Source of the DNA: CAZTTH01 sp964615975
GTDB lineage: Bacteria; Verrucomicrobiota; Lentisphaeria; JABSQK01; JAJFLO01
Direction: 5' to 3'
Assembly: GCA_964615975.1 (NCBI GenBank)
Contig: CAZTTH010000013.1
Coordinates: 1 to 64,000 of the forward strand
Length of the DNA: 64,000 bases
A program made the translations under genes and the position numbers. Shown piece after piece: positions 1 through 11,902 of this stretch. How positions within the stretch are numbered: position 1 is the first letter of the stretch; every line of letters begins with the position of its first letter. The notes beneath the pieces were generated by a model, which was not told where the DNA came from, ran no database searches, and saw only the letters and a program-made list of their open reading frames with translations.

Positions 1-305
1 GATGTTAATTAAGGATATGCTCTCTTTCTAAATCCACAACTTTTGAATATATCTCTCCCCCTAAGGGATGGGGTCAAGCGAGAGTGCCTGCGTGGCAGTT
101 AACCGGATTGAACCTGTGAATTCGGCCATCGCCCTGGTGTCTTTCATTAGATTTTAGTCTTGGCAAATTGGCAATATCTGTTGGATAACTTCGAGAATTC
201 CTGAACCTGGCATTTTAAATTTTAACGGAAGATAACAAAAACAACCAGAAATCAAACCTACCCCTTTGTTCACTTGCTTACTTTCTGTAATAAGTAGTGG
301 CAACT
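1..305. other. gene-free stretch at window start
   Basis: This stretch lies downstream of the leftmost minus-strand gene. I see no convincing coding region on either strand, no tRNA-like fold and no clear terminator hairpin with a T-run. It may be the 3' untranslated region of the secreted-protein gene, or the edge of a gene outside the window. Confidence 0.4.
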
Positions 306-1367
306 TCAAGGCGAGAGCTTGATGGTGGTGGCGTGGTTGACGTGGATCCAGTAGGCGCGGTTTTTGCGGAGCAAGGTGGCGGTTTGTAAATGCTGGCCGT
401 TCCTGAACCAGAAGGTCGGATCCAAGTCGGTATTCGATCTGAGATCGAGTTGGTCGGTCAAGGGACCGACCAGGTGCCAACCAGCTGTCAACTGCATAGG
501 CGCCGCTACTGCTGCGGTCCCTTTGATATTCAACACAGCTGGTTGTTTCAGATAGAGCAAATAGCCTTTGCCGGGTTCTATGACTGTTGCCATTGCTAAT
601 TGACTGCCATTCCATTCCCAGACGGAACCTAAAACTAGGACGGTGCCGTCAATACCGGATCCGGGTGGTGCGTTTACAGGTTGAATATGACTTAACAGGT
701 TGGTGATCGAAGCATCGCAGAAGACCAGAGAAAATGAAATAGCATTCCAACCGGAAGTTAATGAAAGAGTATCGCTGGGCCCACTCCCTGCTTGAACGGT
801 CACATCAAGGCTCTGAAGCGCGGCGGGATACTGAAATTCGGTTCCAGCTTCGTTGACCAACACGTTTCTCTCTGTGAACGAAATCTTGCTTACTTGAGGT
901 CTGGCACAAGGCTGTATGTCGAAAGCCAGACGCAAGTGGACCATTCCGCTGCGAACATGCGGTGTGGTGGCGGTGGTGAATGACAACGCGTAGCCCTTGA
1001 AGTCGGGCGTCGATCCTGCGAAATTCATGTTGACCAAGACGCTGCCCTCGTGGTTCTGGGCGAACGCCTGCAACGTGTCGGCGTAGTCCGGCAGGTTCTG
1101 CGGCGCGCCGGAAACATCGATGGTGGACGCACTGGGCACAAAGGTCATGTTGGCGAACTGGTATTCGAATTGCAGATCTTCGGCGGTGACCCCGAAACCC
1201 GAACCGTAATCGTAGGTCAACTCGATAAAGACACGGTCACCTGGGTGCCCGCTGGTACCCGTACTCTGAATTGGGAAATCCGCAGCGTAGGCACTATTGG
1301 CAAACAGCGCAAGTGCAATGCATCCCGTCATAAACATCAGCTTCCTGATTGCATCCCTCATTCTCAT
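306..1367 (-). CDS. secreted cohesin-like protein with two C-terminal GW...GY repeats
   Basis: A 353-aa exported protein. It has an N-terminal signal peptide (basic MRMRDAIRK, hydrophobic core, likely cleavage after SAYA near residue 28). Residues about 30-190 have the beta-rich pattern of a cohesin-like domain, resembling the domains in the large protein encoded just upstream. Residues about 200-353 hold two copies of a module that begins LTxGW and ends in a GKGY or RAYW segment, of a kind seen at the C-termini of secreted PVC proteins. The start codon overlaps the stop of the upstream giant gene (TCAT at 1364-1367, ATGA on the coding strand), so the two are probably translationally coupled and made together. 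A role as a partner or scaffold of the giant protein is inference. No catalytic motif is visible. Confidence 0.75.
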   Translation of the reverse strand: MRMRDAIRKLMFMTGCIALALFANSAYAADFPIQSTGTSGHPGDRVFIELTYDYGSGFGVTAEDLQFEYQFANMTFVPSASTIDVSGAPQNLPDYADTLQAFAQNHEGSVLVNMNFAGSTPDFKGYALSFTTATTPHVRSGMVHLRLAFDIQPCARPQVSKISFTERNVLVNEAGTEFQYPAALQSLDVTVQAGSGPSDTLSLTSGWNAISFSLVFCDASITNLLSHIQPVNAPPGSGIDGTVLVLGSVWEWNGSQLAMATVIEPGKGYLLYLKQPAVLNIKGTAAVAAPMQLTAGWHLVGPLTDQLDLRSNTDLDPTFWFRNGQHLQTATLLRKNRAYWIHVNHATTIKLSP

Positions 1368-4300
1368 GAAATCATATCTCCTGGTCGGCGAACTGGCAGA
1401 AGTGATTGCACCCTGCTCCGGCTTCGTAACACCTCTTCCTCAAGTGGGAGTCGCCAGTCGAAGGCGTAACTTTCCATAGGTTCCGAAAGAATTTCGTGAC
1501 GATGCCACGCCACCAGACTCAATGTAGATACCGGTGGCGTTGCCACGGGCAATGATACATTCGGACTGGTACTCCGATTCACCGACGCAGCATAGCCCAA
1601 AATACCAACCAACGCTGCGGCACGCTCTCCGAGTTTGCCAGCGAATTTTTCCTTTTCAGCAGATGGAGAAGTGATAAATGACAGGTCTTGTTGATTACCT
1701 GTTCCTTGTGGCATCGGCACCCAGGAATCAAGCAATGAACCCAGCGCGTTCCAATCTAATGTCGACTTGGCAGTTAGCTGCGTTGGAGTCAATGTGGTTG
1801 TTTGCACCACGATTCGTCCATCTGTGACATCCGGCCCCGGCTTGGGCGCTGGATTCAGGGTGAGCCATGTGTCGTTAAGAGCAGCCCATTGCAGATCGAT
1901 GGGGACATCGCCAATTGGCGCCTCTGACGAGACCTTGAACTCCAGTTCGAATAATCGAGCGGGGCCGCTGCCCGCCACCGGACCATGGCGCGATACGTCG
2001 ATCGTGATGGTCCCGGGACTGCGCTGCTCGGCGCCGAATTGGAAGTCGGCCGCCACTCCGACTTTGCGGATGGCAACCAGCGTAAGCAGTTCAGAGGAAT
2101 AACCCACGGTCAGTTGCACCGATTCGATGACTGCCATCTGATCCACCTCGATCGGAACTACTACAGTGGCACCGGCTTCGGCCACTGCCGTGCCAATCCA
2201 TAGCACCGGGTCGGCGCCGGAGAATACCTGAAGCGGCAGCGCGGGAGTGGGCAGTGGAGGGATCGATGTCTGAGACAGACCCAAGACCTGTTGCTGCAGG
2301 CGCTGCACATCCAAGCTGTTGAACTTGCCATTACCGGAAGTATCACCCAGAATTACGGGGTCAAGCAACGGGTAAGCAGAAAAGCCGCTGTCCAACCGCA
2401 CCACCACACGCTGCAACCGTTGCACATCCAGCGTGCTGTAACCTCGATTCGCGGTGGCATCGCCAACATAGGCGTTGACGAACACCCCGTCATCGGCATC
2501 TACGGCTAATGCACCGTGGTTGATGCTTACATTGGTCAGGTCCAGCACCGTCTTTTGCGTGTACAAGGTCGCTGCGGTAAGCGGCACCACTGCCTGAACG
2601 CGCACCAGTTCCAATGCGGCGGCACTAGTGAGCGTAGCACCGAGATTAACGGTTACCACCACCCGGCCTGGTTGGCTGAGATTGCTGGTCACCGTACTGC
2701 CGTTAGGTACTCCCACACCCAAAGTCACTCCAGTAACCAATAACAGCGCAGGGTCAAACTCCAGCGTAAAGTCTACCTGATTGGCTCCGACCGCGTGGCT
2801 CAGTGTCAACGGCAGTCCACCCCCACTCCCCGGCTGATTCACCGGTTGCCCCGGGCCGCGGGCGATATCGATGACCGACAGCAGCACACCGTTGGTCACG
2901 ATGCTGAACGAGCCGACGTAATTGCCACCCGGTGTTCCATCGGCATTGCCGTCCAACAGGCCTGCTACCATATCAACGAAGCCATTGCCAGCACTTCGCA
3001 GCGTGAGCGTATACGTGTCCGTCATCAACGGCGTGCCGGTCTTGACGAAGCGGAATCCCATTAGGTCGCTATCGAGCACCAGCGAACCTGTCACCGCGCC
3101 GGAGGTGATGCCTATTAGGGTCACGTCTGCTGGCCCATCACCACCGGACTCGGTGGCATAGAGATTTAGCTTTACCGGATCGAAGGGCTTACTGAATCGC
3201 ACTGCCACGCCGCTGGGATCGCCGGACACCGAGGTAACCAGCAGCCCGTGGTCGGGAATCACAGTGATCGAGCCTCCGACCACGGTTCCCGTAACCTGCG
3301 CCTTTCTAGCATAGAGATGCAGCCCATTTAAATCGAGCGTCGTGCCTGCCGGAACTATGACAGTATCCGTATAGACTGCTTCGGCGCCAGTTCCAACAGC
3401 GTTATCCGACTGATCAACAAGTTGGACACGTGTGTTATTCGCGAGAATTATGGTGCTGTACACAAAATTCCGCGAAAGCCCGGTTACGAGGGAACCAAGG
3501 TCCTGGCCCATCGCCTCCAACAGCTGTGGGGAGCTGACACTACCAGCGCCATCGAAGCGCACGGTCGCCCTGGGGAAGTACAAGTCCGCATAACGCGTAT
3601 TGCCGAGAAGATTGCCGGCGATGTTGAAACTGCCACCGTTCCCACCGGTTAGGATACCGAAATTGTCCACCCTGAAAGACCCATTGATATCGATCATTCC
3701 GCCAGTCAAGGTGCTCAAGATGCTCTGGTTGGAAAACCCACTACCGTCGGTTGTCGAGTTTGCAGGGTTGATGGTCAACGTCACACCGCTGGCATTCAGG
3801 TGAGCCAGACTGACAAATCGGCTCCCGGTTCCGGTCGTACTTAGAGTCACACCGATACCAATAATTGGATTCCACCCCGAGGGTAGAGTCCAAGTAGCCC
3901 CGCTTGCAACTGCGAGCGTGACTCGAGTCAGGCTGGTTACACCCGACAGATCGATGACGGAATCGGGATTTGACAAGGTGAAGACAGCACTCCCCGTGAC
4001 GGCACCACTCAGGTTCAACTGCCCACCACTCAGTACGTTAATATCGAGCCGGTCGTTGCCTTGTTTGGGACCGGTGATCTTGGTCAGTCCGGAAAACTTG
4101 ATCTGTGCGCNNNNNNNNNNNNNNNNNNNNNNNNNNNNNNNNNNNNNNNNNNNNNNNNNNNNNNNNNNNNNNNNNNNNNNNNNNNNNNNNNNNNNNNNNN
4201 NNNNNNNNNNGGACGGTGCCCTCGTCGGTGGCACTGATCAGCGTGGCGCTGCCCAGGCCGGTGGAGGAGTAAAGCAGCGGGTTGGGACCGTCGGCCGTCA

Positions 4301-7300
4301 GCCGGGCTCCGCTCGAAAGCGTGAACATGGTGTTGTTGGCGCTCAGGAGGGAAGGCAGCTCCAGCGCGGCAGCCCCCGAAAGAACAAAGCGGGTCGGCGC
4401 GCCAACCACCGTCTGCAGGTTTGGCAACTCGATGGCAGAGGTGCTGCCGCTCATGACGATATCGAGCCGGTCATTGCCTTGTTTGGGACCGGTGATCTTG
4501 GTCAGTCCGGAAAACTTGATCTGTGCGCCCGTGGTGGCGGTGATGGTCTGCACATCGTTGTAGTAATAAGAGTCGTAGGCAGCGTTGAGTTCGGTCAGCG
4601 CCGACAGATCCAGGACGGTGCCCTCGTCGGTGGCACTGATCAGCGTGGCGCTGCCCAGGCCGGTGGAAGAATAGGAGCGAGCATCAATTGCTATCTGCGC
4701 CCCTGCCGAAGCAAACACACGAGCCTTGTTGCCTAAAAATGCGGCTCCATCCCAATCTCCCATGGCCTTCCCATCATTATCCGCGTCACCGCCGACAGCG
4801 GTAAAGCGGCCTCCTTGTACGTCAATAGTCCCGTATAAATTCGCTCGTTGACTTACAGTAACGTTGGCACCACTCTTGACCGTGAGAGTCCCACCCGCCG
4901 CCAAATCGAAACGATCAGTCTCAATATTTCGTTGCGTCGTTAGCCGAGCTTGATCCTTAAAAATCAGATCACGCGATATGATCTCCGGTGCGTTCGATAT
5001 CGTCGAATTGACAACCAAGGTTTCCTTGGATCGGATGCTCTTGGCCGGCACATTTGTGGGCAACGTTACCGTTACATCTCGATCGGGTATGTTGATAATT
5101 ACATTATCCGAACCGTTCGGAACTCGGTCGCCTTGCCAATTGCGGGCGTCATTCCACGAAGTCCCGTCACCGCCTCCATCCCAAATCGGATTCGAGGGCG
5201 GAGTTCGAAAGTCTGCCAGGACGACACGCGCAATCTCATCGCCCGCTTCCCACAATACGATCTCCTTTCCAAACGCCTTAAAGCCTGCCTTTACATACCA
5301 CTTGAGATAGGCCTCCAAGGTGCCCGAGACGTCGAACGTGGAGAGCAAATCCCCATCGAATGTCTGCAGGAACTCCGAAGCGTGAACCCTGCCGTCATTA
5401 TTGTAGTCCTTCAGGTTCAGGTCCACGTTCGCAGTGATACCGCCTTGGATACCCGCCCACAGAACGACAATGTTTACCTCCAAGCCCGCATAAACGGTGG
5501 CCCAAAACCGGACTTCGGGGACGTCCGCGCCGGTGCCGTCTGCATTCAGGCGATCGCTGACATAGAAACCGTCGAACACGTCGCTGGCATAGCCCGATTT
5601 GGCAAACTCGCGCAATCCGCTGGTGTCATAGCCGAAAGCAAGATCCAATCTGGCCCCGATGCTTCCGCCAAGTTCAACATAAACATATGGTGCTACGGGG
5701 ATATACCACGAGTGGCTCAGGCTCAATTCCAAGGCCGGCATGTCATAGAGGAAGAGATCGACATCCTGACCCAGCAACAACCTAAACGCCTGCGTCGGAT
5801 GCTCCAATATCGGGAAGGACATCGCCTGCTTACCGACGCTTTGCGTGCGGTTATAGAAAGTGGCTGCGTCCCCGGTCAACTGGCTTACAGGATCTGTGAC
5901 TTCGGTTGGATTGGGCGTGGCATTCTCAACATTGTCGATGGATCGCACGTCTGTGCCAGCCAGGTTGAAGCTCCCCAGCAGGATGTATTGGTTGCCCTCG
6001 ATCACGGGGACAGAGTTGATCAGCGTAACGATGTCGGCCATCCCCTCCAGGAAGTCAACGAAGCGATCCACGTTCGAGTCCCCAAAGCGCCTTGCCAGCT
6101 CGTAGAAATTCACGTCCTCGCCGACCAAATCCGAATAGACCGGCACTCTTTGGTTTAACGCATCGATCACGGGTTGGATTGGACGAAGCACCTCCTGCAC
6201 TCTGCCGAGGATCGGGCCGGCGAAGGATGAAAAGAAGCTGCCGAGATTCAGCCTGACATGGTTGAAGGCGACTGTAGGGACGCTCCCATGAATATCAGGG
6301 TCGGTTGTTGCAAAGTTCCAGACCAGGTTGAAGTCGGATTCCAGCGAAGGCAGAACTCCGATCTCTGCAAAACCTGCCACCAGTTTCAGATTCACTTCGG
6401 CATGGGCGGAGAGCGATACGTTGATCGCCTGATTCCAAGAAATCACATTGGCTTGGAGATCCCTTAGCCGGAGCCGTCCTGACTGCGCATTGGATGCGAG
6501 GAAATCGACATCGAACGTGCCGCCAAAAGTTGAGGGATGTTCGGAGTCATCTTTGGCACGGACTTCCAGAAAACCAAGGCGGCCGGTGGCCTTAAAGTTG
6601 GGAATTGTGACACTGAAGTTGATTTTGAATTCCGGATCGGTATTGGCCGATGTCCCTAAATACACGCCATCGGTTTTGCTGACGCCGAAGCGCAGGTCCC
6701 AGCGGAAGCCGCCGCCCACGGCAACGGCTCCATTGAGGCTGAACCCCAGAGCGGGCAGGCCGATATCAAAATCCAGATCGGCATTGAGCAGGTGGAGCTG
6801 CTCGGCGAGGACCATGTTGAACTGCACATAGTCAGTCGCGTCGGTTTGAATCTCTATGTCGTCCGCTGTCACCACGGTGTCGGAGTCGTTTGCGCGGTCC
6901 TGCAACCAGTTTAATCCAGCGGGACCGAGACCCGCAAATAACGCCTGCTGCACGGAAACCGCCCCGAAGCTTGGCAACAGCCCCAGGTTCCCTTGCAACT
7001 GCTGGCGCATACGGTGGATGAAGTCCAATGTATCGCTCAACTTATTGCCAACGAGCGGGAAATCGGCACCGAAAACGTTTAGCTTCAACAATTGTTCAAC
7101 CAACCCCAGCAGGTCATCCCAGCCTTTGCGAAGGGCCGCGAGGTTGCTCAACAGGTCCAGTTGTGAGATGAATGTCCCAAGGTTCGGACCGGTGAGCGTC
7201 GCCGTACTCAAGGGATAAGACACATCCGCTACAGTGAATTGCAACGCCTGAGAGAGCGGGTTGCTCTTTGTCGGAAAGTATAAGGGCAGAGTGGTTTGGG

Positions 7301-10300
7301 CGTAGCCATGCAGGACGACATTGAATTTGGACAGTGCCTCAACAAATGAATAACGATGGTCAGTGACATCCGCAACCATCGTCACTGTGAGAGTGGCAGG
7401 CTTGCGGTCCCCGGGTTGCACCGCACCATCATCGAGGCGTGCGGTGCCGTTAACGACGAAGAGCCCCAAGGGGCCCAGTGCCAGCTCGAAGTTCAGATTG
7501 CTGGCGGACACCTTGGCACTCAGGTCTGCCCGTGCGTTGTCTCTGAGGTAGGCCTTGGGCGAAAGTGGGTTGGTAAGGTCAAATCCGAACACCACGTGAA
7601 CCTTTGCGGTGGCCGTCACATTTAATTGGCCTGTGCCGCCCAGCGCGACCAGATTCCTCAATGCCGGTGGAATCCCCAATGGTGTCAAATCTGCTTCCAG
7701 AGAAAAGGGTACGGATTTATCGGTGGAGGCATTCAAAGATAAATCAAGCGACAGAATCTTATCTGCATAGGTCGCTTCTCCCGAGTCACCCGCAGGATCG
7801 CCGGGTGGCGTATCAGGTTTCGCTGGACCCAGCTTGTCAAGGAGCAGATTGACCAGCTTCTGAATCGACTGAGGCGGGTCCTTGCGGATATCCGTGATGA
7901 GTTCCTCCAGGCGCTTCGACAGCTTCAACAGATCGTTGGGACTGCGGTTGATAATGGGCAGTTTGCCAGTGAACAACGATGAATTCTCCACTTCGAGAAG
8001 CCAGTCGTTAACATCCGTTAACAGGTCAATGATCTTGTTCGCTGCCAGGTTCTCAAACGTGCGAATGGGATCCATGTCACTGTTGAACGTGACCAGTAGT
8101 GTATTAAGATCGGTGACATCGGACCAGACGACAGTGACTGTGGGATTGCCAGAGATCACCCCGAGGAAATTGTCCACGACCTGAATATGTTGCAGTGATG
8201 CTGAAGCCATCCCCCCAAACTGAAGAGCCGCGATGCTGAGCGGATCCGTCGCCTGTGCACGCAATAATTTCCGAATCGACACGCGTTCGCCCGGTGTCCC
8301 TGCCTCCCCGTTTTTCAACGTGGCGCTGACGAAAGCATTGGCCGAGGCTTGCCCCTGAGTAACCAAGATGTCCAGAAACCCCAATGTTGCTACGGCTTGA
8401 ATGTTGGAGGTGCTGACGGCTACGGATCCGGTGAAGGAGGCATTCTCCAGCCAGGCGTGGTCAGCCACTGTATTGACCGCATTGGTGTTGGCGCTCATGC
8501 CCAGCGCTGTTGCAAACATATTGACCTGATAAATATCCAGTGAGACTCCCGAAGTGGATCGGGTCACCGTGAGCGTCAGGTGTCCGGCCGGATTGAGTCC
8601 AGCGGTGACTATGCTTGGGATACCGGCCGCTTGAAGAGCGCTATTCACGTCATTAACCAAATCCGCCCTCGTCAGATTCGTCGGATCTACGCCCACGACC
8701 ACCGTCACCGGGGCTGATCCATTTACCCCGAGTTGGAAGCTCGCCTCATTTATCAGTCGACCGTCGCTTGGCAGGGCGACTTCCCCTTCGATCACAGCCG
8801 TAAAGGCAGTGAGTGTTACGCCGATAGTCATCCCAGCATCAAGGTTGGATGTGTACTCGACTGTGCTGCTGGACTTCAAACTCGCCAGCGGCGCCAGATC
8901 GAGGTTGAAATCGATCGGAATAGTTAGCGGATTAAAGGTATGTGAAATGGACATGCGGTAACTCAGCTCGTGAGACATCGGATTATAATTAAGCTGGATG
9001 TTCCCGGGAGGGACTTCCAGAATCTCTGAGAGTTTAGCTCCTAATTCCTGCGCTGTCCGAAATGTCAGCGCTCTGCCGACATTCGGCAGCAACTCACCCA
9101 AGTCAATACGAAACGCCTCCCCCACTTTGAGCAAGCTACCAAGTTTACTGTCTGCCGCGAACGGCACCAGGTTGTCGAGAGCCGGTGTCTTTGTCCGCCG
9201 CCCAAGCAGCCACCCGTCCGCCCACGTGACAAATTGTCCTAATAGCCCCGAAATGCTTGCTGCGTTGATAGATCGGAACGGTTCGGCCGGCCCGGCATCT
9301 ACATTAAACTGCACCTGCGGAGGAGCGGCGGCGAAAGGATCGGAGAGGCTCAACGTAATCTTCGGATTGCCGGTCAATTCCCAATTGCCCAAGTGAACCG
9401 AAAACGGCAAATCAGCAGTTAAACCGCCAGATCCAGTCATAGTCACCAGCGAAGACAGCGGTGTGGATTGAAGTTCTGCAAGCGTGATGCGACCATGGAC
9501 ATCCCCATCCGGGTTGGTGACCCCAACTGCCAGGTCCGCGTCGGCATTGATCTGCCCATGGGTGACATCCGCACCGAGGAAGCCAATCACGAAACCCGCA
9601 TTGAGATCAGTGACATGAAGATCGAACGACACGTTCAGGCTGCTGGGGCGAATGAAGAATGCTGCGCTCGCTGCCAGTCCTGGTGTCAGATCGACTCCCA
9701 TCGAAAGATTGATTGTCATGCCGAATTCGACTAGTGCCGTGGCGTCTAGCAGATAGAGCCCGTCGCTATCCGCGACACCAAGGTTTAGGCCGCGAGTTCG
9801 GCTCCAATGGAAATCAAGGGCGAGATCATAACGAAGTTCGGTCGCCCCGGAGGTTCCAAATATGCCGCTGTTGGTCACCGTTGCAGAAAACACCAAGTCG
9901 CCCACTGTCACGTCAAGGCCTTCGAATACATCCCTAAGTTCCTCGATAGTTGGCGACCCGTCTGTGGCCAGATAGGAGGCAATTGGCTGCGACACGCGCG
10001 TGTCGAATGTGTCCCCCATGTTGATGGAATCACCGAGAGACTGCCCAATTCCAGGCAGCGAATTTGCAAACTGCGCGTAAGCGCCAAGCAGCCCCAGCCA
10101 GTCAGCAAGACCAGAAGTGCCATTGGACATCGCCGTAACGGCAGCGGAACCGATCGATTGGCCCTCTGACATGAGTATGAAGCTATCCTCCGGGCGTGTG
10201 GCGCTCTCAAGGTTATCAACCATCGTGACTGACAAAGTGCCTCCCGCCGACTGGTCATTGGGGATAATCTCTCCATCCGGTGGACCGTTCGCCGCACACA

Positions 10301-10958
10301 ACGTCTCCACCATTTGTCCAGACAAATCTCCTGCTGTAAATTGATCTGTGGGGTTTGCTAATATTAACAAATGATTCTCAGACTGGGTAATCGAAATGGG
10401 TACTGCGCTTGATTCTTGAGTTGGCTTAGTCACATTGTTTGCGCCATCAATTGTACAAACCGTCGCTGACACTGTCAGTGAATTCATTTCATCCGCAAGT
10501 GCTGGCAATTCCAGAGCCGATATCGTGTCCGGAGCATCAACCTCCGTGGTTATTATATCTTTCACGTGTGAGGGAAAGACTTCATCGATACTGATGCTGA
10601 TTGGTCTATCCGTCATGCCGATTGTGAATAAGTCTGATACTTCAGAAGTTGTCTGCCCCTGAATCAATTCGTAATCCGAACCAGACATGCAAACGACAAT
10701 CTGCGTTTCGTCGACTTGTGGGGATTCCATGGTAATCCCTACCGGATCCGCGGACAGTAACAGTCGCTGTTCAAGTTCCTCAAGCTGAAAGGCGTTCTTT
10801 GGCGGGGAAGGCATGAATGGGCGTATTACGCTAAGCAAGGTATCCCTGATACACGCCAAGGGTGATGTTGAACGATTGATAGGAATATTCATTTTCGGAT
10901 TGAAATATGATTTAACGGTAAATCCCGCTTTAGTCCCCAATAAAGGAAAACTAATCAT
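1364..10958 (-). CDS. giant LEPR-xLL-like surface protein with cohesin-dockerin-cohesin C-terminus, interrupted by assembly gap
   Basis: One very large exported protein, split by 100 Ns into 10958..4211 and 4110..1364. As written the two halves are in different frames. Replacing the Ns by the 84 bases found at the same place in an upstream repeat copy restores a single frame of about 3192 aa. Near the N-terminus (residues 59-72) is LEELEQRLLLSADP, a variant of the LEPR-xLL motif that opens giant surface proteins. The middle is long, beta-rich and low in Cys, with an EF-hand-like DYNNDGRVHASE near 5400. Next to the gap come repeats of about 134 residues. The C-terminal part has a cohesin-like domain (about 2480-2870), a two-repeat dockerin (GDATANRGYSTLDV and GDTSGNGKFNSLDV, 2275-2470) and a second cohesin-like domain (about 1800-2220). 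M23 at 10892 is an alternative start, and neither start has a strong ribosome site. Role in adhesion or polysaccharide interaction is inference. Confidence 0.8.
4041..4271 (-). repeat. intragenic repeat, copy B (contains the gap)
   Basis: Bases 4041-4110 match 4459-4528 almost perfectly (GTCGTTG versus GTCATTG is the visible difference), and 4211-4271 match 4613-4673 with two late mismatches. Removing 16 of the 100 Ns gives the same 215-base length as copy A. The encoded segment runs from YSSTGLGSATLISATDEGTV to KITGPKQGNDRLDI. Confidence 0.85.
4111..4210. other. assembly gap (100 N)
   Basis: Exactly 100 Ns, the usual placeholder for a gap of unknown size. It sits in the second copy of an internal repeat of the giant gene. 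The matching interval of the intact copy (4529-4612) is 84 bases, so the true gap is probably 84 bases, or 84 plus whole repeat units. Confidence 0.95.
4459..4673 (-). repeat. intragenic repeat, copy A (intact)
   Basis: Intact 215-base copy of the repeat that flanks the gap, offset 402 bases (134 codons) from copy B after gap correction. It supplies the 84 bases (4529-4612) missing from copy B and shows that both flanks belong in one reading frame. Confidence 0.85.
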
Positions 10959-11580
10959 CTCTCGAAGATAAACAAGTATCCTCTGCCGGCAAATTTTAAA
11001 TGATACTGTTGACAGAGGTGGTGTTTTTTGATTAATGCTTGCGATTAAGCTAAATATTCAGCTAATTGCGGGGCAAAAACAGCTATACTTGAATGTATCA
11101 GGTTTTCGAAAATATGTTGGCGATATTACGCTCCTTCAGAGCTTGAAACTCAAATCCACAATTTTACCCAGGCCGTTGGCCTGGGCTGGTATACGTCAGC
11201 CCTTCAGGCTTAACGAACTCAATACCCTGATTTTCGAAAACCTGATGATGACCAGTATACCTTCCGATTTTGGTGCCATGCCAGATTTCGGCCCGATGGA
11301 CGGTTAACCATTTTGAGATAAATATGGTTAGATTTTATATTTTTAAATTTCATCACATTGTGATTTTTTTAATCAAATTCTTATTGATTTAACGGGTATT
11401 CCTGGTCATGTCAACAATTCCGCTAAGGGAGAATCAAATGGGCAGTAAAAAATGAAAAATGGCACAACCGTGCAGTTATCAGGTCCACCCAATTCTCCTA
11501 TTGATGCCAATATTGACCACAAAGGGATACCGTTGGTACTATAAGCAGAAGTAACTTCGATTAATCCACATTACATCCCT
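10959..11580. other. 622-bp intergenic region upstream of the giant gene
   Basis: Holds the inverted-repeat element at 11097-11246, described separately, and otherwise AT-rich sequence. The promoter of the giant gene should lie at about 10960-11090. I could not pick out convincing -35/-10 boxes. The open frame across the element (11035-11307) looks like translated repeat rather than a gene. Confidence 0.5.
11097..11246. repeat. 150-bp inverted-repeat element (MITE/REP-like)
   Basis: ATCAGGTTTTCGAAAAT at 11097-11113 is perfectly inverted at 11230-11246 (17 of 17). The symmetry continues imperfectly outwards to a shared TATACT/AGTATA about 9 bases further on each side. Inside is a perfect 8-bp hairpin (CCCAGGCC-GTT-GGCCTGGG, 11167-11185). 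There is no transposase. The form suits a non-autonomous mobile or REP-type element. A related arm occurs at 41269-41299, so the sequence is dispersed. Confidence 0.7.
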
Positions 11581-11859
11581 TCAACGATTCAACTCACGCC
11601 ACAATTGATAAATCATCATTCCGGCAAGTTCCTCTTCCCCATACATCCCGCAAATTTCGCACAGATCGGTATAATGGTGTAACCAATTGATCAGGGTACT
11701 GATGATATCATGATCGAGGTTTTGATCATAGAATCTGATTTGCGACTCATTCAGGTTCTTTATTTGCCGCAGATATTCAGGCGGAAATTCAGCAAGAATT
11801 CTGGAAATACATTCTTCGGATGTAGGTGCCCGGAGTTGATTCATTATAGCGTTCAACAA
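11581..11859 (-). CDS. small hypothetical protein at the end of the kinase-sigma-FHA operon
   Basis: A 92-aa frame, 43 bases after the FHA gene on the same strand. The product is acidic and predicted mostly helical, with two cysteines in a CEIC pair near residue 67 and several Trp/Tyr residues. It has no signal peptide and no domain I recognise. Position and a protein-like composition support it as the last gene of the signalling operon, but it could be spurious. Confidence 0.5.
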   Translation of the reverse strand: MLNAIMNQLRAPTSEECISRILAEFPPEYLRQIKNLNESQIRFYDQNLDHDIISTLINWLHHYTDLCEICGMYGEEELAGMMIYQLWRELNR

Positions 11860-11902
11860 TTTAATTTTATTGCAATCCTATCCAGATTGTTTGGCATGAA
11901 GA

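Noticed and set aside
4038..4234. Apparent overlap of two long minus-strand frames
   Set aside because: Artefact of 100 placeholder Ns. The repeat copy shows the gap should be 84 bases, giving a single frame.
4950..6158. 402-codon plus-strand frame
   Set aside because: Antisense to the giant gene's coding frame, with the typical composition of a shadow frame.
11035..11307. 90-codon plus-strand frame
   Set aside because: Runs through the inverted-repeat element and its hairpin, so it is translated repeat. No ribosome site or domain.
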